DNA from: a virus | DNA: 29,885 nt | Reading direction: 5' to 3' (one strand) | Virus record (IMG/VR): IMGVR_UViG_3300009285_000432 | Location: 1 to 29,885 of that record | Notes under the pieces: generated by a model | Told to the model about the DNA's origin: nothing | What the model saw: the letters and a program-made list of their open reading frames with translations, nothing else | Databases searched by the model: none | Made by a program: the position numbers and the translations under genes | Part shown: in pieces, positions 1-5,742 of the stretch | How the letters are laid out: the number at the start of each line of letters is the position of its first letter | Position numbering within the stretch: the first letter of the stretch is position 1

Positions 1-144
1 TCTGATTCGCCGGGGCCCTCCGCAACACTTGCAGAGCATGCGGGTTCCTCCCTCACGCCCCGGCTCTTACATCAGGACGCTGTTGGTGGCAGCGTGGGGC
101 GGGTTAGCGTGCCCGCCCCGTACCTGAAAAAGGAAAGACAATGA
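1..144 (+). CDS. C-terminal end of an unidentified upstream protein (partial)
   Basis: The reading frame is open from the first base and ends at a TGA that overlaps the next ATG as ATGA, the usual junction in this operon. The visible 47 residues are rich in Ser, Gly, Pro and Ala and end in KKERQ, so they look like a flexible tail. No family can be named. Its position before NinB-like and NinG-like genes suggests an early DNA-metabolism protein. The open frame could be chance, because another frame also stays open almost to base 128. Confidence 0.45.
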   Translation, partial: SDSPGPSATLAEHAGSSLTPRLLHQDAVGGSVGRVSVPAPYLKKERQ

Positions 145-545
145 TCATAGCAAGAGCAACGATAGAAGACGGCGGACTGAGCTTGAAGCACCGCCGGGCG
201 TTTGAGGAGAGGGTACAGAAACTCCCAGACGGTGACTACCGCATGATCCTCGAAGAGGAGAGGGAGTACCGGAGCAATCGGTTGAATCGTTTTTATTGGG
301 GCGTGGTCGTTGAGGGGTTCTGTAGAAAATTCGAGGGACACACGAAGGACGAGATGCACGAAGTCTTGAGGTACAAGTTCAACCGGAGGACGGTCACAGA
401 CCCCGCGACGGGGGAAGTTTTGGAGTTGGGTATGCCGACACATTCGATGCCCCAGGCGGAGTTCCAGATTTATGTTGATGCCTGTCAGAGATACGGAGAC
501 GAACAAGGCGTTGTGTTTGACATGAATTGGGAGGAGGAGGTTTGA
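141..545 (+). CDS. NinB-like recombination-associated protein
   Basis: This 134-residue protein has the pattern of NinB-type and related phage proteins: a basic segment YRSNRLNRFYWG near residues 46-57, followed by a helix with HTKDEMHEVLRYKF and a C-terminal helical part. In lambda, NinB (Orf) binds single-stranded DNA and SSB and helps RecA or Red recombination. SD AAGGAAAG precedes the ATG. The gene is followed directly by a NinG-like gene, the same functional pairing as the lambda nin region, which supports the call. The assignment rests on motif memory and context, so a related phage early family remains possible. Confidence 0.6.
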   Translation: MIIARATIEDGGLSLKHRRAFEERVQKLPDGDYRMILEEEREYRSNRLNRFYWGVVVEGFCRKFEGHTKDEMHEVLRYKFNRRTVTDPATGEVLELGMPTHSMPQAEFQIYVDACQRYGDEQGVVFDMNWEEEV

Positions 546-898
546 CCCGCAAACAGGTAGTCAAGAAGCTGGATGCAGAGTTCTCGAAGTTCATCCGCAA
601 TCGTGACAAGAGGTGCGTGTTGTGTGGAACGACGGAGAATCTACAATGCGGGCATCTCTTGACCCGCGTGGCGTATTCTACGCGTTGGGATGAGGTCAAC
701 TGTCACTGCCAATGCCGCAGTCACAATCTAGAGCACGAATACCGACCCCATGTATTCACGCAGTGGTTTCTGAGGAAGTTCGGTCAGACGCGGTACGACC
801 TGCTGATTTTCAAGCACAACACAACGGCGAAGCTGTCAACAAACGATTTGCTAGCACTCTGGACTCACTACAAACAGAAGAACGGGAGGAAGCCATGA
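542..898 (+). CDS. NinG/Rap-like recombination nuclease
   Basis: I place the start at TTG 542, because GGAGGAGG lies just before it. A longer version from ATG 527 would add four residues that are themselves read from the SD. The 118-residue product has the NinG layout: CVLC (C25, C28), then CGH (C36, H38), a second Cys/His cluster NCHCQCRSHN, and a downstream helix WFLRKFGQTRYDLL. Lambda NinG (Rap) is a structure-specific endonuclease that cuts branched recombination intermediates. The gene overlaps its neighbours on both sides and is probably translated together with the NinB-like gene. Confidence 0.75.
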   Translation: MTRKQVVKKLDAEFSKFIRNRDKRCVLCGTTENLQCGHLLTRVAYSTRWDEVNCHCQCRSHNLEHEYRPHVFTQWFLRKFGQTRYDLLIFKHNTTAKLSTNDLLALWTHYKQKNGRKP

Positions 899-1074
899 AG
901 ATCAAGCTTGTTGTGACAAAGATAGAGCCACACCCGAAGGCGGGGGAGCGCAACTACCAGTCGTATGGGGATGGTGTATTCCCAGACGAAATTGGGACGG
1001 AGATTCTTGTTGTCGAACTCACCGAAGAGGAATACGCGGCAGTCAAGAGGGCCGTGTTGGAGGTGAAGCCATGA
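895..1074 (+). CDS. Small acidic hypothetical protein
   Basis: A 59-residue protein whose ATG overlaps the NinG stop as ATGA, with GGGAGG upstream. A longer frame is open upstream but would run through the NinG gene. It starts MKIKLVVTKIE, has a Gly/Tyr-rich middle and ends with a helix TEEEYAAVKRAVLEV. I recognise no family. The layout of a beta strand, a loop and an amphipathic helix is common in small phage accessory proteins. Confidence 0.7.
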   Translation: MKIKLVVTKIEPHPKAGERNYQSYGDGVFPDEIGTEILVVELTEEEYAAVKRAVLEVKP

Positions 1075-1277
1075 CCTACTCAACCATACCCCTATCCGAC
1101 CCTCGGTGTCTCCGCCTCGGTCGCTACCGTGACCCCGGGGATGTAGACGATACGGACTGCTGTGAATACTGCGGCGAGCCGTTGGATGACTGTCGCATGG
1201 ACACATCTGACGGCCTGGTTTGCGACAACTGCCGGATACGCAAGGCAGACTTCTTCGAGGATGACAATGCTGATTGA
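1071..1277 (+). CDS. Small zinc-ribbon-like protein
   Basis: A 68-residue protein joined by ATGA to the gene before. The centre reads CCEYCGEPLDDCR and then CDNC, giving CxxC pairs spaced like a small zinc ribbon (about residues 28-31 and 50-53). The tail is acidic. It is one of several Cys-rich small proteins in this operon. Such proteins often bind zinc and contact nucleic acid or a host protein, but no specific role can be read here. Confidence 0.7.
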   Translation: MTYSTIPLSDPRCLRLGRYRDPGDVDDTDCCEYCGEPLDDCRMDTSDGLVCDNCRIRKADFFEDDNAD

Positions 1278-1485
1278 CTTCGAGACAACGCTCCGGGTGA
1301 AAGTCAAAGCAGAGGTTGACCCGACATTTCAGACGGCGGACATACTCGAACTGTTGATTGTCGAGTTGACTGACCGTGAGAAGAACACGCTTGAGGGCTT
1401 CGCCTTGCACGAGTACCATGTACAGACGAACCAGGTCACGGACAGAGCCAAGAAATTTAGAGAGAGGATCGACAAGAATGGGTGA
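1267..1485 (+). CDS. Small hypothetical protein
   Basis: A 72-residue protein. I chose ATG 1267 because GAGG sits six bases upstream; ATG 1261 would add two residues. The frame continues further upstream only through the previous gene. The product contains TADILELLIVELTDREKNTL and a basic C-terminal helix ending KKFRERIDKNG. Its internal acidic stretch ELLIVELTDREK resembles the ILVVELTEEEY of the product of 895-1074, so the two may be distant paralogs. Function unknown. Confidence 0.65.
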   Translation: MLIDFETTLRVKVKAEVDPTFQTADILELLIVELTDREKNTLEGFALHEYHVQTNQVTDRAKKFRERIDKNG

Positions 1486-1690
1486 TCGTGTCAGAGGGAT
1501 ACGCTGCCCCGCGTGTGGCATGGAGAAGGTTGAAGAGAAGCGGCTCCATGGTGGTCATTGGTTATGGAATTGCTACAACGGGGAGTGTGACCAGCTCCCC
1601 GAACTCAACGGGCATGATCGGAAGTGGGTCAAGAAAATGTGGCTTGCGATGTGTAAAGACGGGAGGAAGAATGCAGACAAAGCTCTTTGA
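1478..1690 (+). CDS. Small zinc-finger protein
   Basis: A 70-residue protein starting MGDRVRG, with the start placed at ATG 1478 where it overlaps the preceding stop. It has CPACG near residue 10 and a second Cys region WNCYNGECDQL near residue 37, so four Cys could hold one zinc. The rest is basic. The pattern resembles small Zn-ribbon proteins of phage early regions; no named family is certain. Confidence 0.65.
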   Translation: MGDRVRGIRCPACGMEKVEEKRLHGGHWLWNCYNGECDQLPELNGHDRKWVKKMWLAMCKDGRKNADKAL

Positions 1691-1958
1691 CTTCCCGCCT
1701 CACGCTCCGTACCAGTGGAACCGTAGCTCTATCGACGGCGCGAAGAAAGCAAATCAATCGAACGCGGAGAGAATCCTTGCTTTTATCCGTGCCTCAGACG
1801 GAGCCACGCGGCGGGAGATTTCCGAATCCACCGGACTCCCGATCAACATAGTCACAGGTAGAGTCCGTGAGTTGATGGATCGTAAAGATGTGATGGTTGA
1901 CGGTACACGGCTCTCGCCCTACGGGGTGAGGGTGGAAATACTCAAAACAGGAGGATGA
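1671..1958 (+). CDS. Winged-helix DNA-binding protein
   Basis: A 95-residue protein. ATG 1671 follows SD GGGAGG. Residues about 30-80 read as a winged helix: RILAFIRASDGATRREIS, then ESTGLPINIVTGRVRELMDR as the recognition helix, then a beta wing VMVDGTRLSPYG. This is the MarR/GntR-like pattern of N-terminal replication or repressor domains. It is a candidate regulator of early transcription. Its last 13 residues, PYGVRVEILKTGG, are encoded by a repeat that recurs at the end of the next gene. Confidence 0.7.
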   Translation: MQTKLFDFPPHAPYQWNRSSIDGAKKANQSNAERILAFIRASDGATRREISESTGLPINIVTGRVRELMDRKDVMVDGTRLSPYGVRVEILKTGG

Positions 1959-1962
1959 AATG
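1915..1962 (+). repeat. Boundary repeat family 3, copy 1
   Basis: Begins CGCCCTACGGGGTG, continues with GTGGAAATACTCAAAACAGG and ends GAGGATGAAATGG. It encodes the end of the winged-helix protein and supplies the SD and ATG of the gene at 1960. Copies 2 and 3 follow at the next two junctions. Confidence 0.8.
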
Positions 1963-2517
1963 GTAAAGACACCGTTGTTCCCAGTCTATGAATTTCGACC
2001 GTTAGCAGAGATTGCTAGTCGTGGGCTAAAACGGTTTGCTGGCGGGAAATGGATTGACGACGATGGCGAGCACGATCTTGCGTTTATCGGTTTCGTCGGC
2101 GCACCGATGGTATACTATATCACCATACCGTACCAACGGAACATCTTGTGGAAGTTTTGTCACGGCGGCAACTGGGGGGCAGTAGTGGATCAGCATCCTC
2201 GCGGGAATGCGTGGCACTATATGCTCAGGGATGGAGAACGCGAATGGGGAGGGGCGTGGGGTAGGGAAACGCATGAAAACGAGGTAGTTGGGCGAAAAGC
2301 AATGGATGAAACCGCACGGCAATATAGGGGTGCAAATGGTAGTGGTCCCGAGTTCGATTGCAACGATGCCTATATGCGTGACGGTTTGGTGCGGGTGCGT
2401 GAAACGCGAGAGATTGTTACCGTCCCCGATCCGTTTGAGTGTATGTACTGTGGCATTATACACCCGCCCTACGGGGTGCAAGTGGAGGTGCTCAAAACGG
2501 GAGGAGAAATAGCATGA
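1960..2517 (+). CDS. Hypothetical early protein
   Basis: A 185-residue protein with a good SD (GGAGG) from boundary repeat copy 1. It is rich in Trp, Tyr and Gly (GGNWGAVV, WGGAWGRE) and carries CMYCG near residue 162, a single CxxC. I recognise no family. The C-terminal PYGVQVEVLKTGG matches the end of the preceding, unrelated winged-helix protein, which fits a shared DNA element at the gene end better than common ancestry of the proteins. Confidence 0.7.
   Translation: MVKTPLFPVYEFRPLAEIASRGLKRFAGGKWIDDDGEHDLAFIGFVGAPMVYYITIPYQRNILWKFCHGGNWGAVVDQHPRGNAWHYMLRDGEREWGGAWGRETHENEVVGRKAMDETARQYRGANGSGPEFDCNDAYMRDGLVRVRETREIVTVPDPFECMYCGIIHPPYGVQVEVLKTGGEIA
2465..2516 (+). repeat. Boundary repeat family 3, copy 2
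   Basis: Begins CGCCCTACGGGGTG identically to copy 1, then GTGGAGGTGCTCAAAACGGG and AGGAGAAATAGCATG. It ends one gene and provides SD and start for 2514-2729. Confidence 0.8.
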
Positions 2518-2729
2518 CACTCAAAATCATATGCTGCAAGTGTGGCGAGGAATTTGATGTTGCAGACATCCGCGTACCGGATCGCTTTGATGCTCCGATA
2601 GTTGTCCGCGTCTATCCATGTGAAAGATGCGCGGGACATAAGTGTGCCTGCGGAGAGACGTTCGATTCGAGTCTATCACAGTGTAACGAAACAAAGATGT
2701 GTGAGTCCTGTTTGGACTCGGTTCAATAA
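2514..2729 (+). CDS. Small double zinc-ribbon protein
   Basis: A 71-residue protein; the start at 2514 is set by SD GGGAGGAG in boundary repeat copy 2. It has several Cys pairs: CCKCG near residue 7, CERC near residue 37, CACG, and CESC near the end, enough for two zinc sites. It overlaps the previous stop. It resembles rubredoxin-like or Zn-ribbon microproteins; role unknown. Confidence 0.7.
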   Translation: MTLKIICCKCGEEFDVADIRVPDRFDAPIVVRVYPCERCAGHKCACGETFDSSLSQCNETKMCESCLDSVQ

Positions 2730-2730
2730 A

Positions 2731-2780
2731 CCCCGTAGAGGTGGGGGGGGGAAATACTCAAAAAGTGGAGGTGTGCCATG
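2731..2780 (+). repeat. Boundary repeat family 3, copy 3 (diverged)
   Basis: CCCCGTAGAGGTGGGGGGGG followed by GAAATACTCAAAAAGTGGAG and GTGTGCCATG. The middle GGAAATACTCAAAA matches copy 1. Unlike copies 1 and 2 it lies outside coding sequence, between the stop at 2729 and the start at 2778, and keeps the SD. Confidence 0.65.
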
Positions 2781-3002
2781 AAGCTCGGATGCTGTTACAT
2801 GTATCCCACTATGTTGCTGTGTGCTAACGCGGCGGATTTTGAAATCCACGAAAATACGCGAGCCGACCCGGATAATTATACCTATACTTGTGGCGAGCAT
2901 CTGGCGCAGATGTTGGGGACAACTGAAGGTTTCCCGCCCTGTAATTCCTGGACGGTTGAAGAGCTGGGCGAGGAGGTGAAGCAGAATTGGCAAGGCAAGT
3001 GA
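2778..3002 (+). CDS. Small Cys-containing hypothetical protein
   Basis: A 74-residue protein with SD GTGGAGG. It begins MKLGCCYMYPTMLLC and has further Cys at TCGEH and PPCN. Its cysteines are not in a clear zinc-ribbon order. The C-terminal helix VEELGEEVKQNW is acidic. No family recognised. Its stop overlaps the next GTG start. Confidence 0.6.
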   Translation: MKLGCCYMYPTMLLCANAADFEIHENTRADPDNYTYTCGEHLAQMLGTTEGFPPCNSWTVEELGEEVKQNWQGK

Positions 3003-3127
3003 AGAAGCCCAAACCCTGCTTACACCTTGACCGTAAGCTGGTCGGTTACACATCAGAAGGTCGCAGGCCGATATGGCACTGCGAAAAATGCGGTAAGGTG
3101 TTCACGGACAAACAAGAGGAGAAGTGA
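2999..3127 (+). CDS. 42-residue zinc-finger microprotein
   Basis: A short GTG-started frame overlapping the preceding stop as GTGA and ending two bases before the next ATG. The product has KPCLHL near the start and HCEKCGKVF near residue 27, giving a C-x-H plus C-x2-C zinc-finger pattern. The coding signal rests on the overlap, the zinc pattern and the fact that it fills an otherwise empty gap. The SD is weak, so translation may depend on coupling. Confidence 0.6.
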   Translation: MKKPKPCLHLDRKLVGYTSEGRRPIWHCEKCGKVFTDKQEEK

Positions 3128-3128
3128 C

Positions 3129-3404
3129 ATGAAAGCATTGATGCTGTTGCTGTTGCTCGCCGTACCATTGTACGGTGATGTGAACAAAGAGGCGCAGAAA
3201 TTCACGCTCACGGTGACGATCACGTACAACGCCGTGACGCTTGAAGAGGCGACGAAGATCGAGGCCCAGGTCAGGCGGAACCATGTGGACGCTTGCAAGG
3301 TGATTCTGGACGTGATCCGAGCTGAGGCCGTAGGAACGGGTGCGAGGTTGATATTGGACAGCGTCTCTATCTGTCCCCATCCCTTCAACCTGCTCGTCCG
3401 TTAG
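3129..3404 (+). CDS. Small secreted protein with signal peptide
   Basis: A 91-residue protein with SD GAGGAG upstream. The N-terminus MKALMLLLLLAVPLYGD is a clear Sec signal peptide with likely cleavage near residue 16. The mature part is about 75 residues with a beta strand FTLTVTITYNAV, a helix and two Cys. Early secreted phage proteins can act in superinfection exclusion or on the cell envelope; that is inference. It is the last gene before the promoter region at 3405-3607. Confidence 0.65.
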   Translation: MKALMLLLLLAVPLYGDVNKEAQKFTLTVTITYNAVTLEEATKIEAQVRRNHVDACKVILDVIRAEAVGTGARLILDSVSICPHPFNLLVR

Positions 3405-3426
3405 TTGCCGGATCGGAAAAAATAAC

Positions 3427-3456
3427 TTGACAAGTGTATCCCTTTTTTCGTATATT
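3427..3456 (+). promoter_or_regulatory. Strong sigma70-like promoter
   Basis: TTGACA at 3427-3432 and TATATT at 3451-3456 with an 18-bp T-rich spacer. It also fits a Bacteroidota-type pattern, TTG-N21-TATATTTC. The expected start of transcription is near 3463, one base before the long hairpin at 3464. It would drive the leader ORF and HNH gene. Confidence 0.75.
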
Positions 3457-3463
3457 TCTTGCA

Positions 3464-3546
3464 CTACGCGAAACCAATAGGAGACGGTATGACACATACA
3501 ACGCTTTATTCGGGTGCTCTGTCTGGGCCGTCTCCTATTCGCGTAG
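3464..3546 (+). promoter_or_regulatory. Transcript-start hairpin over the leader ribosome-binding site
   Basis: The 5' arm (3464-3487) and 3' arm (3528-3546) pair over 19 bp: CTACGCGA plus ATAGGAGACGG against CCGTCTCCTATTCGCGTAG, with a 5-nt bulge (AACCA) in the 5' arm. The SD AGGAGA lies inside the 5' arm, the ATG at 3489 is in the 40-nt loop, and the 3' arm is inside the leader ORF. The fold should block ribosome entry or stabilise the RNA 5' end. Confidence 0.75.
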
Positions 3547-3611
3547 GGCTGGTTCATTCCGGGCACGAGCATCCGGATAAGGCGTTTCTGTTTCCGGGGA
3601 GAATTCAATGA
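3489..3611 (+). CDS. Leader ORF (40 residues) before HNH gene
   Basis: ATG at 3489 follows AGGAGAC, and the TGA at 3609-3611 overlaps the HNH start codon as ATGA. The product begins MTHTTLYSGALSG and has no known domain; it includes HSGHEH, which could bind metal. The gene sits within and just after the promoter hairpin, so it may act mainly as a leader whose translation opens the hairpin and couples to the HNH gene. The peptide itself may or may not be functional. Confidence 0.55.
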   Translation: MTHTTLYSGALSGPSPIRVGLVHSGHEHPDKAFLFPGRIQ

Positions 3612-4120
3612 ACTATTCCGAATATCTCCAGACTCCGACATGGAAGGACTTGCGGCAGAAAGCAATCGCAAGAGCCGGGTCACGCTGTCAGCTTTGCAAC
3701 TCGCCGAAGAAACTTGAAGTACACCACAGATGCTATCCTAACGAGTTAGGCGCAGAAGAACTCCTCGATCTCACCGTGCTGTGCAAATCATGCCATTTTG
3801 TTGTGACTACCGTCATCCAGGGCAAGGGTGTTCCGTCAAAGCACAAGGCAAAGATTCACCGATTGCCGCAGCAGGCAACGTCTGCGCCCGTTAACAAGTC
3901 ACGCAATTGGACGGCGAAGGATCGGGAGTTGAAGTATCAACGGTGTATGCGAAACGTGCGCCAGTTCGAGAAAGCGGTAGAGAGAGCAATACGAGAAGGA
4001 AAGACGGGGGACTATCACCGAAGATTAGTGAAGCGTTGGAAGAAGAGAGCACTACAATATGAGGACCCGGCATGGATGACCACTAGACCAACGGCAGAGG
4101 AGATGCCTAAGGTCGGGTAG
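3608..4120 (+). CDS. HNH endonuclease
   Basis: A 170-residue protein with a textbook HNH domain: YLQTPTWKDLRQKAIAR, then C27 and C30, the catalytic H39-H40 in LEVHH, and C59-x2-C62-H63. The second half is basic (NWTAKDRELKYQRC, KRWKKRAL) and probably holds DNA. HNH proteins of this type are either free-standing homing nucleases or phage DNA-processing nucleases. This copy is far from the terminase genes, so a packaging role is less likely. Its promoter and hairpin leader suggest separate regulation from the upstream operon. Confidence 0.85.
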   Translation: MNYSEYLQTPTWKDLRQKAIARAGSRCQLCNSPKKLEVHHRCYPNELGAEELLDLTVLCKSCHFVVTTVIQGKGVPSKHKAKIHRLPQQATSAPVNKSRNWTAKDRELKYQRCMRNVRQFEKAVERAIREGKTGDYHRRLVKRWKKRALQYEDPAWMTTRPTAEEMPKVG

Positions 4121-4147
4121 AGCTCCCATCAATGGGGTAACGACGTA

Positions 4148-4210
4148 ATGCGTCCAAACTTCGGAGAGACACCGTTGGTTCGAGCAAAGCATTTGTTGCA
4201 CGTTGTATGA
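4148..4210 (+). CDS. Possible 20-residue microprotein
   Basis: A short frame starting MRPNFGETPL and ending in ATGA with the next tiny ORF. The SD (GGGGTA) is poor. Only the overlap chain supports it. Confidence 0.2.
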   Translation: MRPNFGETPLVRAKHLLHVV

Positions 4211-4311
4211 GTAAACGGAACATGACCATCCCGCCGGCAGTTCAAACGGGGGTAGGGGGGCGAGCTTCGCAAAAAACGCTCGCTCGGTATTGCGCATACA
4301 AAGATACATGA
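4207..4311 (+). CDS. Possible 34-residue microprotein
   Basis: A frame starting MSKRNMTIPP, rich in basic and small residues, joined by ATGA overlaps on both sides. It has no SD of its own and would need coupled translation. Confidence 0.22.
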   Translation: MSKRNMTIPPAVQTGVGGRASQKTLARYCAYKDT

Positions 4312-4406
4312 AAGACGAAAAGCAACTGAGTTCATTAAGGGACGGTGTGACTCTTCGCTACTGCGGGGAGATAAAGGCGTACTATGAGAAAGGGAAGAGG
4401 TCGGAC

Positions 4407-4607
4407 ATGGGGAAAAGACGGATACCGCATGTTTGCCCAGTGTGCAACGGTCATGGGACAGTCTCAAAGCCGGATTATATTGCTGGCGATCAAATGATGT
4501 GGACGGGTTCAAGCGTAGCATTATACGAGTGCCGAGCTTGTCGCGGATCGGGAATTGTATGGGACGGCGAGGTTACATCACCCATGAAAACGAAGGAGGA
4601 ACTATGA
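4407..4607 (+). CDS. DnaJ-type zinc-finger-like small protein
   Basis: I use ATG 4407 because GGAAGAGG precedes it by six bases. A longer start at 4308 would add 33 residues. The 66-residue product has CPVCNGHGTV and CRACRGSGIVW, two CxxCxGxG motifs like those of the DnaJ central zinc finger, which here would form one zinc site. In DnaJ these repeats bind substrate; small phage proteins with the same motif are common and of unknown role. Ends with ATGA into the next gene. Confidence 0.65.
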   Translation: MGKRRIPHVCPVCNGHGTVSKPDYIAGDQMMWTGSSVALYECRACRGSGIVWDGEVTSPMKTKEEL

Positions 4608-5158
4608 AACTGCGTCGGATAGTGATTGAGGGCGAGAACGTTGCGCAGTATTGGCCCGCTGGCATTTCTGATGGGTTGATCATCCCGTGTTTTGGTTGCG
4701 GGAAAACCGTTGACTTCGATTTTGTGGTAACAGACGATACTTGGAAGTCTGTCGTGCCACGCGAATACCGGACAGCAGCTCTATGCCTGCGTTGTTTTGA
4801 TGAGATGGCAACACACAAAGGCATTGAGTGGGTGAAATATGTTGTTTCGGTGCAGTACACGGGCGAGAACAAGACGCTGTATCTTGTGCCCGACAAAATC
4901 ATTCGATACCAATACGATGGAGATCGTATGGCCGTGCAAGAACGAGACAATGAAACAAGAGCGGTGCCCCACGCAGAGCTTGTCAAGCAGGCCGTGGAAC
5001 AGTACAACAACTTGGCTCGCGACGCTAATCATTTCAACTCCGTGATTCTCGAAGCCCTGGAGTTCTACCGCAAATGGGGAGATTCACCGTGGAAGGAATA
5101 TCTATCCTATCAAGAAATGCGGCGTAGGTCGATGGAGAAGGAATCCAAAGATGGGTAA
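4604..5158 (+). CDS. Hypothetical protein with one CxxC pair set
   Basis: A 184-residue protein with SD AAGGAGGA. The N-terminal third has CFGCG near residue 29 and CLRC near residue 64, consistent with a zinc ribbon formed by two CxxC pairs. The rest is mixed alpha and beta with a helical end (EYLSYQEMRRRSMEKE). No family recognised. It follows another Cys-rich gene and precedes one, suggesting a cluster of related small zinc proteins. Confidence 0.7.
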   Translation: MKLRRIVIEGENVAQYWPAGISDGLIIPCFGCGKTVDFDFVVTDDTWKSVVPREYRTAALCLRCFDEMATHKGIEWVKYVVSVQYTGENKTLYLVPDKIIRYQYDGDRMAVQERDNETRAVPHAELVKQAVEQYNNLARDANHFNSVILEALEFYRKWGDSPWKEYLSYQEMRRRSMEKESKDG

Positions 5159-5378
5159 ATGGAAATCCGTCCAGCCGGGGGAGAAGATGTTCTGGAACTG
5201 CAATCATCCTATCAGGTTGGTGTGTTGCGATTGTGGCCTTGTTCACATATTCAAGATCGCTAAAGGCATGAGGCGCGGTTTCATCCTCGTCCAGGCGTGG
5301 CGGGACAACAGAGCAACGGCAGCTCGCCGTCGGCATAGGTCGAAAAGATTCAGGCGTGCGATAACAGAGGAACCGTGA
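5151..5378 (+). CDS. Small zinc-ribbon and Arg-rich protein
   Basis: A 75-residue protein overlapping the previous gene by eight bases. It has WNCNHP and CCDCGLVH near residues 16-30, typical of a zinc ribbon, and a strongly basic C-terminal half with RRRHRSKRFRR, fitting nucleic-acid binding. It ends one base before the next ATG. Role unknown. Confidence 0.7.
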   Translation: MGKWKSVQPGEKMFWNCNHPIRLVCCDCGLVHIFKIAKGMRRGFILVQAWRDNRATAARRRHRSKRFRRAITEEP

Positions 5379-5379
5379 A

Positions 5380-5742
5380 ATGCCAAGAGCAAGAATAGCG
5401 CACTACGAAATGTGCAAGGTGTTCAAGAGTTTGTACGAGGAGAAGTTCAGCGGGTTCTACTGCATCACTCCGGTGGATGCGAAAGTAGCGCATGAGTTCT
5501 GGGTCTTGAATGGTGAGCTTGCAGAGGAGCAGATGAGACCCCACGCGATGAACTACTTTGCCGATGAGTTCGAGGGATGGAGCGAGCGTCGGTGGCCTGC
5601 CTGGCTATTCTTCAAGCACTTCAATTCGTTCGCTCCGAGGATTGAGAAGCCGACGGTGAAGGTTGGTCAGCATACACATGAGTTGGTGATCCACTGCACC
5701 CGTTGCAACCGTAACCACAGAGCGAATGAGGATTGTGAATGA
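5380..5742 (+). CDS. Hypothetical early phage protein with CCHC-like tail
   Basis: A 120-residue protein with a weak SD. The body is rich in aromatic residues (YCITPVDAKVAHEFW; WPAWLFFKHFNSFAP) and is predicted helical; the last motif resembles ends of phage replication or helicase-loader domains, but I cannot name the family. The C-terminus CTRCNRNHRANEDCE reads as C-x2-C-x3-H-x5-C and is encoded by boundary cassette A. It recurs on the next two, unrelated proteins. Confidence 0.7.
   Translation: MPRARIAHYEMCKVFKSLYEEKFSGFYCITPVDAKVAHEFWVLNGELAEEQMRPHAMNYFADEFEGWSERRWPAWLFFKHFNSFAPRIEKPTVKVGQHTHELVIHCTRCNRNHRANEDCE
5685..5742 (+). repeat. Boundary cassette family 1, copy A
   Basis: Contains GGTGATCCAC, TGCACCCGTTGCAACCGTAA and CCACAGAGCGAATGAGGATT, ending TGTGAATGA. 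It encodes the end of 5380-5742 and supplies SD GAGG and the ATG of the methyltransferase at 5739. Confidence 0.85.

Larger units (their letters stand above)
4121..4407 (+). other. Stretch without a confident gene
   Basis: Between the HNH stop and the SD-supported start at 4407 there is no recognisable domain. It holds two tiny chained ORFs (listed separately at low confidence), a run of G at 4244-4260 and a weak hairpin GCGAGC (4260-4265) with GCTCGC (4278-4283) and no T-run. The frame of the next gene extends upstream to ATG 4308, which would overlap the second tiny ORF as ATGA. Confidence 0.5.

Noticed and set aside
868-1521. 217-codon - strand frame in the first operon
   Set aside because: Antisense to several overlapping small genes with good SDs; the product shows no recognisable domain.
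4260-4283. Hairpin GCGAGC / GCTCGC as a terminator
   Set aside because: Only six pairs, a 12-nt loop and no T-run, and it lies inside a possible short ORF.
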